A stretch of DNA of 64,000 nt from Hydractinia symbiolongicarpus (GCF_029227915.1 NC_079876.1:15872001-15936000), one strand, 5' to 3'. Counted from the stretch's first letter, positions 37,401-49,600 are shown. Notes: generated from the letters alone by a model not told the origin. Program-made: numbers and translations.

Positions 37401-40085
37401 TATTGGTGTAAACACGTGTCATGTGTAAACCAACTTTTCCAACTTTCATGTGAAACTCTTCTAGATTGTTGCTATACGCAATGGTTTGGAAAAAGTTGTA
37501 CCCAAGGCTGTTTTGACTTTGCTGACATGGCAAGAGTTGGAGAGAAGAATTTGTGGTGATCCTGAGATTTCTGTGGAAGCATTAAAAAAGTCAGGTGGGA
37601 TAAATTTGCTGTTATTATTGTGTTCCTTAAGTGCAAGCGTATAAATTTTCGCGCAAAACCTTTTGGAGCGTTATTTATGATGACACAAAGAGCTGCCTTT
37701 CTTGAAACAAATTATTTCGTCAATATCAACATCTTTTACCTGACAACACACACGAAAAGATTTTAAAACAGTGTGTAATGTGGTATCTTCACTGAATCTG
37801 AGTGTCTACTAAATTATATCGATTTTCATTTTCGAAGCGGCTTATTTTGGATGTACGGTATATACTTGTTATATATATGTATATGTAATTTTTTTTTACT
37901 AATATTTTATTTTTTTTGGCACTTTTAGCTCATTACGACGATTTTGAAGATGAATCTGACCCCACTATTAAGTATATGTGGCAAGCTTTAGAAAACTTTA
38001 CCAACGGTAAGAAAATAAAATTACAATTACAAAAGAAAAGTACTTGTTTAATTTAGGCTATCTTGCCTAAATTTCATGTTTTCCTAACATAATTATTATG
38101 TTCCAAATTTTGACTTTTCCTCAGTTTCAATTCCAAACTGATTTTCGCCATAAAATTTGTTTCTAGATTTCTAAAAACTAACTTCACACTTTTTTGTGAA
38201 TAGGTGCCTAAAAGTTTTTGATTTGCTGACATAAGCAATTTTTTACATTCTTTTTCAGTGATACTTATAGGTAACTCTCAACGTACACTATGTCAGGAAT
38301 GTCAGGAATTTTGCAAAAATAAGCAAAATGTCAGAAAAATTTGGTCATTTTATGAAATGTCCAGAAATTTGACAGGAATTTTAAACCTCCCCCTCTTTCC
38401 GCTTTTTATTTTAATGTTTTTTAATGTCAGTTTTTATCTTCAGCTTGTATATGTTTTATCCTTTGTTTCCTTTTTTTCCTTTGTACATTGCATTTCTTCT
38501 TCCTTAAACAGCCAGCGATAACTATAGGAAAAATGAGGAGAGAAAATTTGAAAATGCTATGATTTTTAGATAAAAAAAATCACCACAGACCACATTTGTT
38601 TGAGTGGAAACCCGTCGTTAGAATAACCCTTTTTTTCTATTCAATTTTTTGTTGTTTAGTTAATTAAATCAGCCGGTACGGTTTAAATACAACCTCCTGA
38701 AAAAAAAGTGTATCATGTTAAAAATCAGTTTTAGTTTTCTCAGCCTCGTCATAACTTTGTGTTTACCATTTTTGTTACAGAAGACAGAAGTCGGTTTTTA
38801 AGATTCGTCACTGGTCGACGACGTTTGCCAACGCCGCTGTATATATCGAAAAGCAAATCGTAAGTGACGCTGTTTCTTTTTGTCCTCTCTTCTTTGTTGA
38901 AAAATTCTTCAGCAGAGTTAATGCGGTCACTATTTTCTTTAAAAATTATATTCTCTTGGTGATATGATGCAACCAAAGCCTCTTTCCAGTCTTTCGTCGC
39001 ACCTTTTTTTTACTATTGTAAAATTGTTCTACGCATGCGTGACTTTATTTTAGATCCACGCATGTAAACGCCCTGCCTGAATCAGCGACATGTTCACACA
39101 CGCTCTTCCTTCCTTCGTACACCAGGTAAGTAAGGTTCCAACTTTGTTCTCTAGCTTATTTAAACTCGCGTAAAAAAAACAAGCTTTTCTAATTGAGGCA
39201 GCTTTCGAGCAAACTCCAAAAAACTAAACCCATGAAAGTCGTGGACTTTGCTACTGAGAAATACATGTTGTGAGCAATAACACACAGAAATCTAGAGAGA
39301 AGGAGAGAAAGAAAAACTGAGCTTCAGAGACAAACTAAATGAAATTTTAACCCAATTGGAACCGTAGAAAAGGTCTCTAAGAATTTTGCTGCGTTGCCTG
39401 GACATAATTTAGAAAAAAGCCTGAGCCTGCTGAACCAACCGCCGCAACTTGGACATGATTTAGGAAAAAGAAGAAAACGTGTTTTGCCAAATCTTCTTAC
39501 TCCTATTCTAGTAAAATTTATTTTTCAAGCAGACTAAACTTTCTTATTTTTTTTTCGTAATAGTCTTAAATTGCTTCTAACGATATTCTATGGTAAAAGA
39601 AAGTTCTACTCTTGTCACTTTAAGCGGTCTCAGGCATTTGGCGAAAACCTGAAAAAAGCCGTTTCCCGTGCCTTGTGGAAATGGAAACCCGAAAAGTCCG
39701 ATATAAACAAAAATTTGGTAAAAATAAGCATCCATGTACGCAGTTTTACACTTATTTATTAACATTCCAAAGGAGCTAGTATAGCCTAGAATTAGAATGT
39801 TCTAGACTCGTTCTAGCGTTGCCCAATGAAAGCCTCTATACGTGTTTTGATATAACTTATATATAACCTTACTAGTAGCTACCATATCAATAATGATTCA
39901 TCAGGACGATATTACTACAGATATTTTTTGCTTTTATTTCCACAGTTTAGAATATGTAGAATTATTTTGTTAGAATAACAATTTTTTTCTTCTTGTCTAG
40001 TGCTACACAAGCTGAAGAGAAACTACGATATGCAGCTTATTACTGCGTCTCTATTGATACTGATATGAGTCCTTGGGAAGATTAG
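25406..40085 (+). CDS. HECTD3: E3 ubiquitin-protein ligase HECTD3
   Basis: HECT-type ubiquitin ligase. Twenty exons give 865 aa (human protein 861): 25406-25720, 25784-26016, 26907-27129, 27930-28045, 29639-29755, 29990-30072, 32081-32180, 32600-32930, 33254-33303, 33538-33602, 34196-34305, 34914-35033, 35261-35350, 35848-35928, 36345-36464, 37465-37594, 37929-38006, 38781-38859, 39054-39125 and 40001-40085. All are GT-AG with consistent phases. Domains: a conserved N-terminal region, a DOC/APC10 domain (about residues 225-390; FWESDGS in exon 4) and a HECT domain (about 510-865). The catalytic Cys827 (TCSHTLFLP) is at 39091-39093. The ending DTDMSPWED matches the family. No stop or shift was found. 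DOC domains recruit substrates; the HECT cysteine carries ubiquitin. An AATAAA at 40434-40439 may be the polyadenylation signal. The small exons 9 and 10 rest on phase and family match. Confidence 0.95.
30172..31722. repeat. 31-bp minisatellite, about 50 units, in HECTD3 intron 6
   Basis: A 1.55-kb array with exact 31-bp period. The unit is CCATGGTGTGTGTCAAGAATACCATGGCTTT-like, so each carries two CCATGG palindromes. Two linked variants exist: type A (GTGTGTCAAGAATA) and type B (GTGTATCAAGAGTA). B units usually occur as runs of one, two or four. A rarer CTATCC variant at about 30,917 recurs at about 31,258, 341 bp or 11 units away, in a similar neighbourhood. That indicates a higher-order repeat. 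The last units decay toward 31,722. Thirty-one is not a multiple of three and the unit lacks plus-strand stops, so all three plus frames stay open; this is not coding evidence. Confidence 0.97.
33328..33474. repeat. (TTG)n microsatellite in HECTD3 intron 9
   Basis: An interrupted TTG/GTT triplet tract of about 147 bp between exons 9 and 10. The open frames over it are low-complexity artefacts. Confidence 0.95.
35570..35680. repeat. Short tandem array (about 17-18 bp unit) in HECTD3 intron 13
   Basis: Six or so imperfect copies of GAGATTCAAATTACGG-type units. Similar to dispersed internal repeats in other invertebrate genomes; no function is visible. Confidence 0.75.
37079..37400 (+). mobile_element. 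SINE-like element with tRNA-like head, in HECTD3 intron 15
   Basis: The segment starts GCCGTAGCTTAGTAATTA, resembling a tRNA A box (TAGCTTAGTAA at 37085-37095), with a B-box-like GATTCAA about 45 bp on. A GC-richer body of about 250 bp follows, unlike the surrounding AT-rich intron. It fits a tRNA-derived SINE or a degenerate tRNA-related repeat. Only one copy is seen in this window, so the ends are estimates. Confidence 0.5.
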
Positions 40086-41021
40086 AAGGGAAGCAGTACA
40101 TCCTGAAGAAACATTAGACCAACTCCTTGCTAAATTTATATCTCACACGTTTTCTGCTGTATATTCGATTTTCTTTCTTCAGTTGCCGGTGTAAAGACGA
40201 GTATACTGTTCTTTTTATCGGTGTGTGTCGGCAAATTTTCGTGTTACTGACAATAGAAAGGGCGCAGAACCTTGGACAAATGCTTCATTTTCTATTATGT
40301 TAGTGAAAAACCGTAGTACGTTAGGGAGGTGTACCTTTTAAAATTTCTAAACGGTTGTAGAAAGGTCAGCAAAGAATAACTGAATGTACTGATATACTTC
40401 CCAGGTAAACAACGTTCTTAAACCAAAATTTGGAATAAAGAATATTTGGTAACAGTCCCGGAAAAGTCAAACAAGTATTAAGTGAATCTCTGTAGCCTTT
40501 TCAGCAACCTGACCAGTTTCAAAATTTATTTCGTAGGTGCTTCTTTTTCTCGTTTTACTTTTAAATGATACCTACACAATTGTCAGTGACTGTGTTCTTT
40601 TTTTTGCCGCCACACAATAGCTTAAATTTCATTGGCTGACAAATAAAAAAAAATAAAAACGCCGTGAAGATAAAATAGCTATTAATTAATTTCTTTAAAG
40701 CTGTGGATAAAGAAAGAATGTTTGACCTCGGATTTATTTTGCTTGGTTATTAACAGGTATTTTCTTTTTTACGGTTTTGTCAGTTTACATTATCGGTGAA
40801 AAATCCGTCGGTTAAAAAAGACAAATTTTGTGCTAGCCGACAAATATTTTCGCCGACGAAATCAACGAAATTTAATATAGAATAATTTTTTATATTCATG
40901 TGGTTACGGTTTAAAAAAAATTAGAGTAACTTTATTCATAATTCAAATGTAAATAACAACAAACCCAACCTATGTCTTTATTCTCGTGTATGTTAACGCA
41001 TTTTACTCCAATTTATTCTAA
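40086..41021. other. HECTD3 3' region
   Basis: Probable 3' UTR to about 40,460 (AATAAA at 40434-40439), then AT-rich sequence with no recognisable gene. Confidence 0.5.
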
Positions 41022-41153
41022 CTAGTCGTTAGCCCGTGGAACATCCACGGGTTCGCCCGTCCTTTTTATACCGCATTGCGTGCTTCTCGCTATTGCGCAG
41101 CTAAGCTACCATTTTGCGTGACAGACAGACGTATACGGGTATTATAATATAGA
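41022..41153 (-). mobile_element. Short non-autonomous Helitron-like element
   Basis: On the minus strand this 132-bp unit begins TCTATATTATAATACCCG and ends in a perfect 8-bp hairpin (CCCGTGGA / TCCACGGG, 41033-41051) followed by CTAACGACTAG. It lies between A and T. TC start, 3' hairpin about 10 nt from the end, CTAG terminus and AT target are the Helitron hallmarks. There is no coding capacity. Related copies lie at 49601-49714 and 58045-58168. Confidence 0.7.
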
Positions 41154-42580
41154 TAGCCGGGAAACCCGGCGTCGAAACGCCGGGTTAAGCCACAAGTAAA
41201 GGTGTGATCCGGCATTGAACACTCTGTGGAGCGCTTAATAAGAGCTGTAAACTGTCCCACACGATCAGGTGGAGCGCTTTAGTACAGGTATACAGTATGT
41301 CGTTAATCATTTGAAGCGCATACAACATTATAGTGTGCGACTGTAACATATTTTTCAAAAAATAACTTTCCCGCAACGATAACTGATATAAAAACAGAGT
41401 TTACAAAGTGTTGTTACTCCATCATAGCAAAAACAATCGGTCAATATTATTTTATTTTGTGGAAAAGTCTTTTTAAAAGTTAAAAATTAATCGTGACACT
41501 GGGCTGAGCGCTTAGTACAGTTAAACCGTGTTGTACAGCGTATAGTAATAATACCCTTTTGAAAAAAACTTTCTCGCAGACACAGGGCTGAGCGGTTAGT
41601 CCAGGCGTGATTCCCAAGAAAGTTTAAAAATTAATTGTCACAGTGGTGGGCTGACCTTAGTATATACAGGTAAACGGTGTTGCACATGCCCATAGGCGTA
41701 ACAGCCTTTTACAAAAAACAGTCTGTTTTTAACACTGGGCTAACCGCTTAGTACAGTTAAACACACAGTTGAACAGGCGCATAAGGCGTATTACCCTTTT
41801 CCAAAAATGTTCATTGCAACTTCGGTTTAAATAAAAACACAGGGAACAGCCTGTCGTTACTCGTCCAGCCAAAACAATCGCTCAGCCATTTCATTTGCAG
41901 AAAAAGTTTGCAGAAAAATAATAAAATATGTAGCTATACCTAGCTAGCTAACTGCATTTAGCATAAAAATTATATATTGCTTAAGAATATTGTTGTAGCC
42001 AAACTGCATTTTTATACTTTCACTTTTTAAGGAGCTAGCTAAATAGCCACAGCCTCAACATAAAAATAAATGTTGGCTAGGATAAAAAGCTCTTATACCA
42101 TACAGAATAGCAATAAGTGAGGCTCTAGCTAGCTAAGTAGCTATAGCTAGCTAATCTTCGTTCCTAGCCAAACATCCTAAAACTGGTGCGTTTAAGATCT
42201 GTACGTGGCTAAAAAACGTGACAATATATTTATCCTAACATTGAAAACAAACAGAAAACAAATATTACAAATATATAAGGCTTTTAGAACATAAAAAAGT
42301 CAAACAGGCCTACAAACCTCACACACTGACCACAAACACGACCATTATCAAAATGGCCTTCGTTCCGCGAAGATCTTGGATTCTTTCTGGTCGCGAAAAT
42401 CTTGGTTTTTTTTAAAGAATCAGGCGTTGTGAATGGTATTCCACGCGCGAGCGGTCAAAACAAAGTCGGTAAAAATATATCGCATTTGGTATCGGCGCGT
42501 AATTTACAAAATTTCGTGTTTCCGTTACGGGACGCATCTTTCGCGGACAGACAGGCAAAATACGGCTATTATTAAAGAGA
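41154..42580 (-). mobile_element. 1.4-kb non-autonomous Helitron-like element
   Basis: Minus-strand start TCTCTTTAATAATAGCCG at 42580, with the same CTGTCTGTCCG head as the short copies. The end near 41154 has a 9-bp hairpin (AACCCGGCG / CGCCGGGTT, 41163-41186) followed by TCCCGGCTA. It abuts the short element with no spacer. The inside holds degenerate tandem repeats (41250-41900) and no transposase. The last base of its 3' terminus is unclear (CTA then T rather than CTAG). Confidence 0.5.
41250..41900. repeat. Degenerate long tandem repeats inside the 1.4-kb Helitron-like element
   Basis: Four or five diverged units share CACTGGGCTGAGCGCTTAGTA, then a ...GTACAGTTAAAC block and a TACCCTTTT block, spaced roughly 110-250 bp apart. 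Copies lie near 41,265, 41,500, 41,590, 41,645 and 41,735. Confidence 0.6.
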
Positions 42581-44085
42581 TTATGTGCATAAATAAAAGA
42601 CTAAAAAATACAGTACAAATGTTTGCACCTCTGGAAATCGGAACAATACACCTTTCCCGAATTTCATAAATTATAATAATTATGACGTCATCCAAAATTT
42701 TATAATGGTTCTGTGCCTTTCAGATAAGGATATTTAGATAGAATATTAAATTATCATGACGAAAATGGAGTTTTCTGGTTTATATAGATTTGAAGAAAAT
42801 AATTATTTTGATAACGAGGCTACTCTTGGAAAGATTGGCAATATAAAGGTTTTCACGGCAACTTTCAACTCGGCATTGAGGAACTTAACGAGCAGAAATA
42901 TTTACGAAATTAGATAATTTGTTCTACCTTTTGCTAAGAAACTTAGAATCATTTTTAGTATCGACCTCTTTAATTAAGTTTGGCATAATTAGGAAATTCG
43001 GGAAGGTCTATTAAGGTGGGGAGACCTACGCTAGGTGGCAACGCTCTGCATGATTAGTCACTTCTATTGTTCTTTGCTTACGTGATCATTATCGAGAAAT
43101 CCTATCTTCTCTAATGTTTGCGAAAGAATGGTCTCACCCGAACAAAGATAATTAATCCGCACTATACAAGAGGGTAGGATGTGGTCACGCCGGCTTTGTG
43201 CTCATTGGTTGATTTCAGTTCAAGGTTTGCACTGTGTTTATTGGGGGTATACATTTAGGGATTTGCTCTGTCACATTTTGACGTTTAAGCTTTTTTATGA
43301 GAAAAACAAACCTTTTCCCATTGAACATAATTTTGATAAGTTAAATAATTTTGAATTAGGGGTAGTAGTTGACATAAAAGAGGCCTTTCGAATGCGAGAA
43401 ACAATATTCTTTCAGACTTAACAAGACTGCTCAAACCCGCAGCTAGTGTGCTAGCACTTTATTAAAAAATTAAGACAAAATCATATTTACTTAGATACCA
43501 ATCCATGAAGATGTAAACACAGTTTCCAAATTACTCGCTTGAAATTTTTAATACACTTTGTTATTATTATTATTATTATTGGATTCGCGATCCAACCCGT
43601 TCTGGCCTTTTTGACCTTGAGAGTCGAATAAGCGTTGGTTGTTTTGACATCAGGCAAATTGCATATTTCGGTTTCGTATATCCTATATAGTCGTAATATT
43701 TGGCAAAAATGACAAATACGTGCTGAAAACTTCAGGTGGATAGAAGATTTTGTGTTTCAGTTAAACCCTCCGATTAATTCCAAAACTTTATGTGCGATTT
43801 TACGCATTTATTTTTCAAAAAAGTGTAAAAAGAGTAAAACAGAAGTTTCACAAACGTCTATATTTTCTATGACAAATCTCGTACAAAAATATCTGTTACA
43901 AAAATCGTAAAAATGATCGTGAGATGGTATATACAGTTATCAAAAGCTAAATACACAACACTCTTGTGTTATAGCTAAATACACAACACTTGTGTCATAC
44001 GTAGTTACGTTTTAAGAGAATAAGCTATTAAAAAATGGTTAATACATCAACCTGTTTTTATGACTCTAATGTTGCAACGTATTAT
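42581..44085. other. Intergenic, no gene recognised
   Basis: AT-rich. It contains a short ATT triplet tract (about 43,561-43,580) and a small direct duplication of ATACACAACACT (about 43,950-43,990). The open frame at 43,179-43,421 matches nothing I know. Confidence 0.4.
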
Positions 44086-44236
44086 TTTGTTTGTTTGTTT
44101 GTTTGTTTGTTTGTTTGTTTGTTTGTTTGTTTGTTTGTTTGTTTGTTTGTTTGTTTGTTTGTTTGTTTGTTTGTTTGTTTGTTTGTTTGTTTGTTTGTTT
44201 GTTTGTTTGTTTGTTTGTTTGTTTGTTTGTTTGTTT
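44086..44236. repeat. (GTTT)n microsatellite, about 38 copies
   Basis: An essentially perfect tetranucleotide tract of 150 bp, abutting a minus-strand AATAAA (44239-44234) about 185 bp past the innexin stop. On the innexin strand it reads (AAAC)n. Leu/Phe/Val/Cys frames over it are artefacts. Confidence 0.97.
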
Positions 44237-44423
44237 ATTCAACAATCGTTTTATAAAACCTAAACTTAAATCTTATATAGACACACCATAACATAAAACA
44301 TTCAAAAGCAAGTTTCTAGATAAAGACTTAGTCTCATCATAATTCTTACACATATAAAATATGCCATCTTAAAATGTTAACAAAAAATGTACTCTCATCT
44401 TGGAGCAGTGTACACAATGTCGC

Positions 44424-46848
44424 TTAAAACTCGTTCTCTTCTTCTTTGCTGTTGTATGGTGGAGCTTTTGCATGAAGCAGTCCCGGTGTTCTTTGCGCTT
44501 TCAGTTCATGTAACACCTCACTGAACAACGGTATGTTCTTCCGGTAGATGTACTCCAAGTACTCGCACTCACGAAGTGTCAGGCCAGCCGAACTAAAAGA
44601 ATGAAAAATATTAACGAACGGCCACAAAGTCTTGTTTGTATCTGATGCATGTTTTTATGGCTTTTGGCATGATTTTGATCAAACTTATTCCAAGGGATTT
44701 TTTTATGCCCGTTACAAGCAGGCTTAGACTCTCAGCAACTGAGTTCCTTATAAAAAAACGGTTATCCGAGAACACGGTCTTAAAAATTAAAAAGCAAAAA
44801 GGCGTTGGAAACGAGACTGCATGGTTTAAAGCATATTAAAGCAGCTGTGTTTACATTTTTAACTTTGTCTCCAGTGCTTCTTAGGCTTTTTCATGTCATG
44901 GACCGAAAAATTCCTGGGAATGAAGTTATCTATCTTCAGCACTTAATTTTCATCAAAAATGTTTATATTTGTCAAGCTTGCCCTATTGGTTTGTAAATAT
45001 CTTAGCTTCAGACATCTTTACGATAATAAATTGCAATTGTCAAAAAAGTGTAATCTTTCATCTATTTTGCACACACAGGACAGAAATATAGTTTTATAAA
45101 ATATAATAAATATCATATGAAAAATCGCAAATTTTTCTGATTGAAATAATAATTACAGACACTGGAAACATAATCGTATATTATTGATAGCTGTTTACTT
45201 TTCAAGTTTTGCGTTGTTTATATCTAACGCACTTCATACTTCATCAACAGCATGCTGATAACAAAAAGCTATCTAACCTGTGTGTCGGAACTTTGTTCTT
45301 AATTGACGTCATCGTCATAACGTAATCAATGAACAACATAATCAGTCAAACCACGGACACAATAATGCCAATAACCATGGCCCACCATACTACAATTAAA
45401 ACGTATTGATACAAGATGTGTTGACTGAGCTCGCAAACAAGGAGGTGCCTATTGGTTAATTGGTCTTTAACATCTTTGGCAAGCTCAGCTACTTCGCAGA
45501 AAGCAAATGATGGGAGAAGAACATCTCCAGGTTTTGGTGAATGTCGAGCACCTAGAAAAAAGAAGAAATGATTTTTTTCTTTGTAATTTTCAAATTTTAA
45601 ATAATATTTATCTAAAAATTTGTAATCATCAAAACCTCTATAAAAGGGTTAGGGTTAAGTGACACATAAAAATAATTGTTTTGTTCATTCCAGTCGTTTT
45701 TAAAATGATTTTTACCGATGCATACAGTTTGCAGTGGAATACGTGTTTGCCGTCCTGTGCTTGTTGTTTTTTGTAAAAAAGAAGATCATAAAAAGCAGCT
45801 TATTTAAGGTATTTTAGCTACCATCCTTGTCCCCAGGGTCCTTTGGTCCTGAACTGTTATTGCCCTAGAAACGAGCTTGGTATTTTAACTTGTAGCTAAC
45901 TGCGGTTAGATTGACCATTAAAAATACTTATTATTTTCTTACCCATATAGTCATAAGCAATTGAATTGTCCAGTTTTGCCCATTTGGCATACTGTGTTCC
46001 GTATGATTGAAAATTTCCATGAAGAACGTTGTCTGTGAAAACGAAAGCGAGGATGTTGACAATCACATACAACAATTTTGTGGCGATGGAACCAAATATT
46101 CGGTAGTTTAACTTTGTCTTTGGGTTTAAGTCATAACTGAAGAAAGTTGCCACAATATTTTTAGCGTTGCCATTTCCTAAAATCACAAGTGAGCAAAATT
46201 CTTATCAACAACAATAAGGCAACGAAAAAGCGATGCTATATCGGCAACATTTTTGGCGGTAGAATGAAAAAATGTCATGAATTTCCCCCTTGTATTACAG
46301 CGCATATGTTAGAATCTGAGTATACCTTTTACAGTTTTCTTCAGTGACTCTTTATCTGTGTTGACATACTTGAAAAACGAGTATGGTGCGTAATACAGAG
46401 CGCCCATCATCACCAAGAAAAAGGTGAAGTATTGATACTGCAGGAAGAATGTTTTGGTCATCGGTGTACAGGTTGCATCACGGCTAGTCACCTTCTTCTT
46501 TTCATATTGTTTTGTAGTGTAAACTGAGCATAATTCTCCGTTTGGTCGTATACCATCGTGCGATATGTCACGTGGTAACCCATAGTAACCAAATTCATCC
46601 TCATGGTAACGGATATTCTCATAGACATAAAAACCGTTGATCCAGCATGAACTTCCCATGAACCCTCCGTCCAAACCAAAAGGGTTAATGCATTTTAACG
46701 AATCATTGTACCAATCCATACCGGTAAAGAAGGCTGCCACGAACATCAATTTAAGTAAAAATATTCGGGAGAATTGATCGGAATATGAATCTTGTCTCGG
46801 TTTTATTTTCACCGAGAGAATACCCTTCACATCGTCTACAATACCCAT
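44424..46848 (-). CDS. Innexin (gap-junction protein) with an in-frame TGA in TM4
   Basis: Four-pass gap-junction subunit. Minus-strand exons are 46848-46326, 46176-45943, 45551-45278 and 44592-44424, GT-AG with matching phases, 400 codons (innexins are commonly 360-420 aa). The start MGIVDDVKG is the first ATG. Visible: TM1 (about residues 30-50), extracellular loop 1 with paired Cys and SCWINGFYV, TM2 with an innexin-type QYQYF signature, TM3 in exon 2, extracellular loop 2 with LPSFAFCEV ... VCELSQ, TM4 in exon 3 (YVLIVVWWAMVIGIIV) and a C-terminal tail ending KEEENEF. TGA at 45348-45346 falls at codon 321, near the inner end of TM4, while reading frame and homology continue after it. This is a recent pseudogene, a null allele or a base error. 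The tail exon shows family-like YLEYIYRKNIPLF. Confidence 0.88.
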
Positions 46849-49472
46849 GTTGTTGTTGGTGTTTTTCACTTGTTATTTACCACTTTGAATTTAATCTACA
46901 CAGGATAGAGAGATTTTATTACATACAAAACAAAGTTATTAATAAAGTTTCGTCAGGAAATCTAGGTTTTAGGGCTAAAAATATTTTAGTTAAAACATCC
47001 CTCTTTTGTTTAAGCTTATAATTAAAAATATGTGATACAAGTTTATATTTTTACAAGAATACTAAACTTTTAGGCTAATCATTATTTCTATTTCTTTATA
47101 TTGTTTTAATATTGTTTTAAGCAATAGATTAATTATTTTTAATTTAGATTCCAGCTTGGTATTCTTATAAACCTTTTTTTGATAAAACGGGTTTAGTCAA
47201 GATATTTAACATTACTTAGGCGTGCTTATATTTACGTGTACTAATTTCTGCAAACTTTGCGATAAATTGGGGAAAATTTATACCCTAAAAACTACCTGAT
47301 ATTTATAGTCTGTAAAAATAAAGTTCATCTTTCTGTTTTCTAGCTGTTATGGATAATTAACTTTCAAAAACGCTTCAAAAATCGTGTCTACCTACCTATA
47401 CTGGCAGATTTTCTAACATATATTATAAAAACTATATCTACATGTGTGAATCGCGAAAATTGCCGTATCCGCAAAATTTGTCCCACAAAAATAAAAAATT
47501 CGCGAAACTTAGCACGTTCTTCTTCTTTTGTTTTTATATAAATATATTTCGTTGTTTTTGTTTATGTTAAATCTGTTTATTTATCTTGCAGACGTCACGC
47601 TTAGGAAGTATTTTGTGTTATTGAAAGGAAAAAGTATTGTCAGAAGTATGACAAATTCTCATCTTACGTGAAGAAGAATTGATAGTAAAATGTCTTTCTA
47701 AACACACAATTTAGGATAATATACCTAAATATACATACCCCATTCTGCTATTTTTTATTTTTATTTTGCTGACTTCCTCTGTCCAGTTTTTTCTATGTGT
47801 TGTTAGAACTACAAATGTCTAACAAGACTTCACTTGTGGGCATTGTTTTAAAGACGTCATTTAAACGACGATATCAATTTCCAAGGTTTCCCTGGCAACT
47901 TCCACATAATTGTGAAAAAAATCATCACTTTAATTTTAACCCTTAAAGGACGTGTCCCAGAAATATCCGGGGAAAACGCCCCTATCATAAGTTATGAAGA
48001 ACAACTTTTTATGAAAAGTACCCAACTTGTTTTGTAAAGAGCATCAATTATACTATCCAGCGGTACCGTCTATTTCTTAGGCACCAATTGCGGCTCATGT
48101 TTTGATAAACGGACTGTATCAACTGAAAAAATGGCTTTTAAGGGTTGAAAGCTTGGTTGTTTTTTCGTGTAAGCAACTATATACACACTTAAAAAGGTAG
48201 CTACACATTAAATACAAGTGAAATTGAGAAGACCAGATATACACCTTTCTTTTAGAATTTGTAAGGACCGCAAGACTTAAATTTCAATTGTAAGAAAAGA
48301 AATAGGAATCATTATAAGGCTCATGCCATAAAGTGTTTTATATTTTATTTAACGCCATGACAATATACCACCTCCCACATGTGTGTGTTGTCAAGTTCCT
48401 ATTACAGAAAAAACATACAAAAACATTTAAATTAGAAAAGGGTCTAGACAAAAAAAAATCTATTTTGTAAAACAAAAGTCTGTATGCTTGAATCAAAAAA
48501 ATAGCTCTGCTGCTGTACTAAGTTATTATATATATTTCAACTGCACAAAACAAATCCATATAGCTTCGTCTTCTTTTCTAAGCAAAGTTTATTTTGAAAG
48601 ATTTTGCTTAACTGCTTAAATAAAAATAGTGAAATGTAATACAATATAATATAGTATAAAATAATTTTTTTCGGTTTTAGTATAGAAATACGAATTATAG
48701 ATTGCAGTTTGCGTTTAATCTTGAAAGGAGAGATGTAAAACTAAAAAAAGCATAATGTTACGCTGTTCTGCGCTCTTGTATATGAGTTGATAATTAAAAT
48801 GTCTTGATTCTATTTAAAAAAAACAAATGAAAAAAATATTTAAATACCAAATCATAATATATGCTGACGTGTTAAATTTTGGGATTATGGACTGAACACA
48901 ACTACTTCTGTTACTACTCAAATTTTCCATGTTATGTAAGCCTGCAGCTAGCTAACTGTTTTACTGCAGTTGAATATCGCGTCAATCTGTTATCAGATTT
49001 AGAAGCTATAGTGTTAAAATTCTAATTGATTAAATTATTAAATTAACATAAAACTTCCCTCGTCCATAATCTTGACGATACCAATCATTTTTCTCAAAGA
49101 CTCGTCTCTTTTTTCTTAAAATTGATGACGTCATCAGGAACCCCAAAAATATAAATTGGAACAAGAATTACATCTAATAACGAACAAGACAAATAAATGA
49201 ATATAAAAATGAATATATAAAATTTTATAACAAAATAATTAGTAAATATCCAGAAAGTTATACAAACTTTCACAAACTTCAAGGCGCACTTTTCTCTTTC
49301 TCAATCGTCAATGGTGTGAAAGAATTTATTTCGTAAAGTGTCCTTGCTTAAAATGTCAACAAATGAAGTGACATTTCCTTTGTCTGTTTCGCATACAAAA
49401 GAGACGATTTGCGTCGATTTGTTGTTTTAGCACGAAATTTGCAACACTGGTTTCTATACGCGCTTATTAAAT
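46849..49472. other. Intergenic, upstream of the innexin
   Basis: Should hold the innexin promoter. AT-rich and without recognisable coding regions. Only short, low-quality open frames are present. Confidence 0.4.
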
Positions 49473-49560
49473 GCGACATGCATGAAGTGCGACATGCATG
49501 ACGTGCGGCATGCATGACGTGCGACATGCATGACGTGCGACATGCATGACGTGCGACATG
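49473..49560. repeat. 16-bp tandem repeat, 5.5 copies
   Basis: Unit GCGACATGCATGACGT with starts at 49473, 49489, 49505, 49521, 49537 and 49553. Each full unit carries the palindrome ATGCAT and a CpG-rich junction, unlike the AT-rich surroundings. The array ends 40 bp before a Helitron-like element. Confidence 0.92.
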
Positions 49561-49600
49561 AAAAAAAGAAGTAAGAAAACTTCTAAGTGTATATAATTTA

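Noticed and set aside
44035-44291. Repeated LFVC membrane-like peptide frames
   Set aside because: They are artefacts of the (GTTT)n tract.
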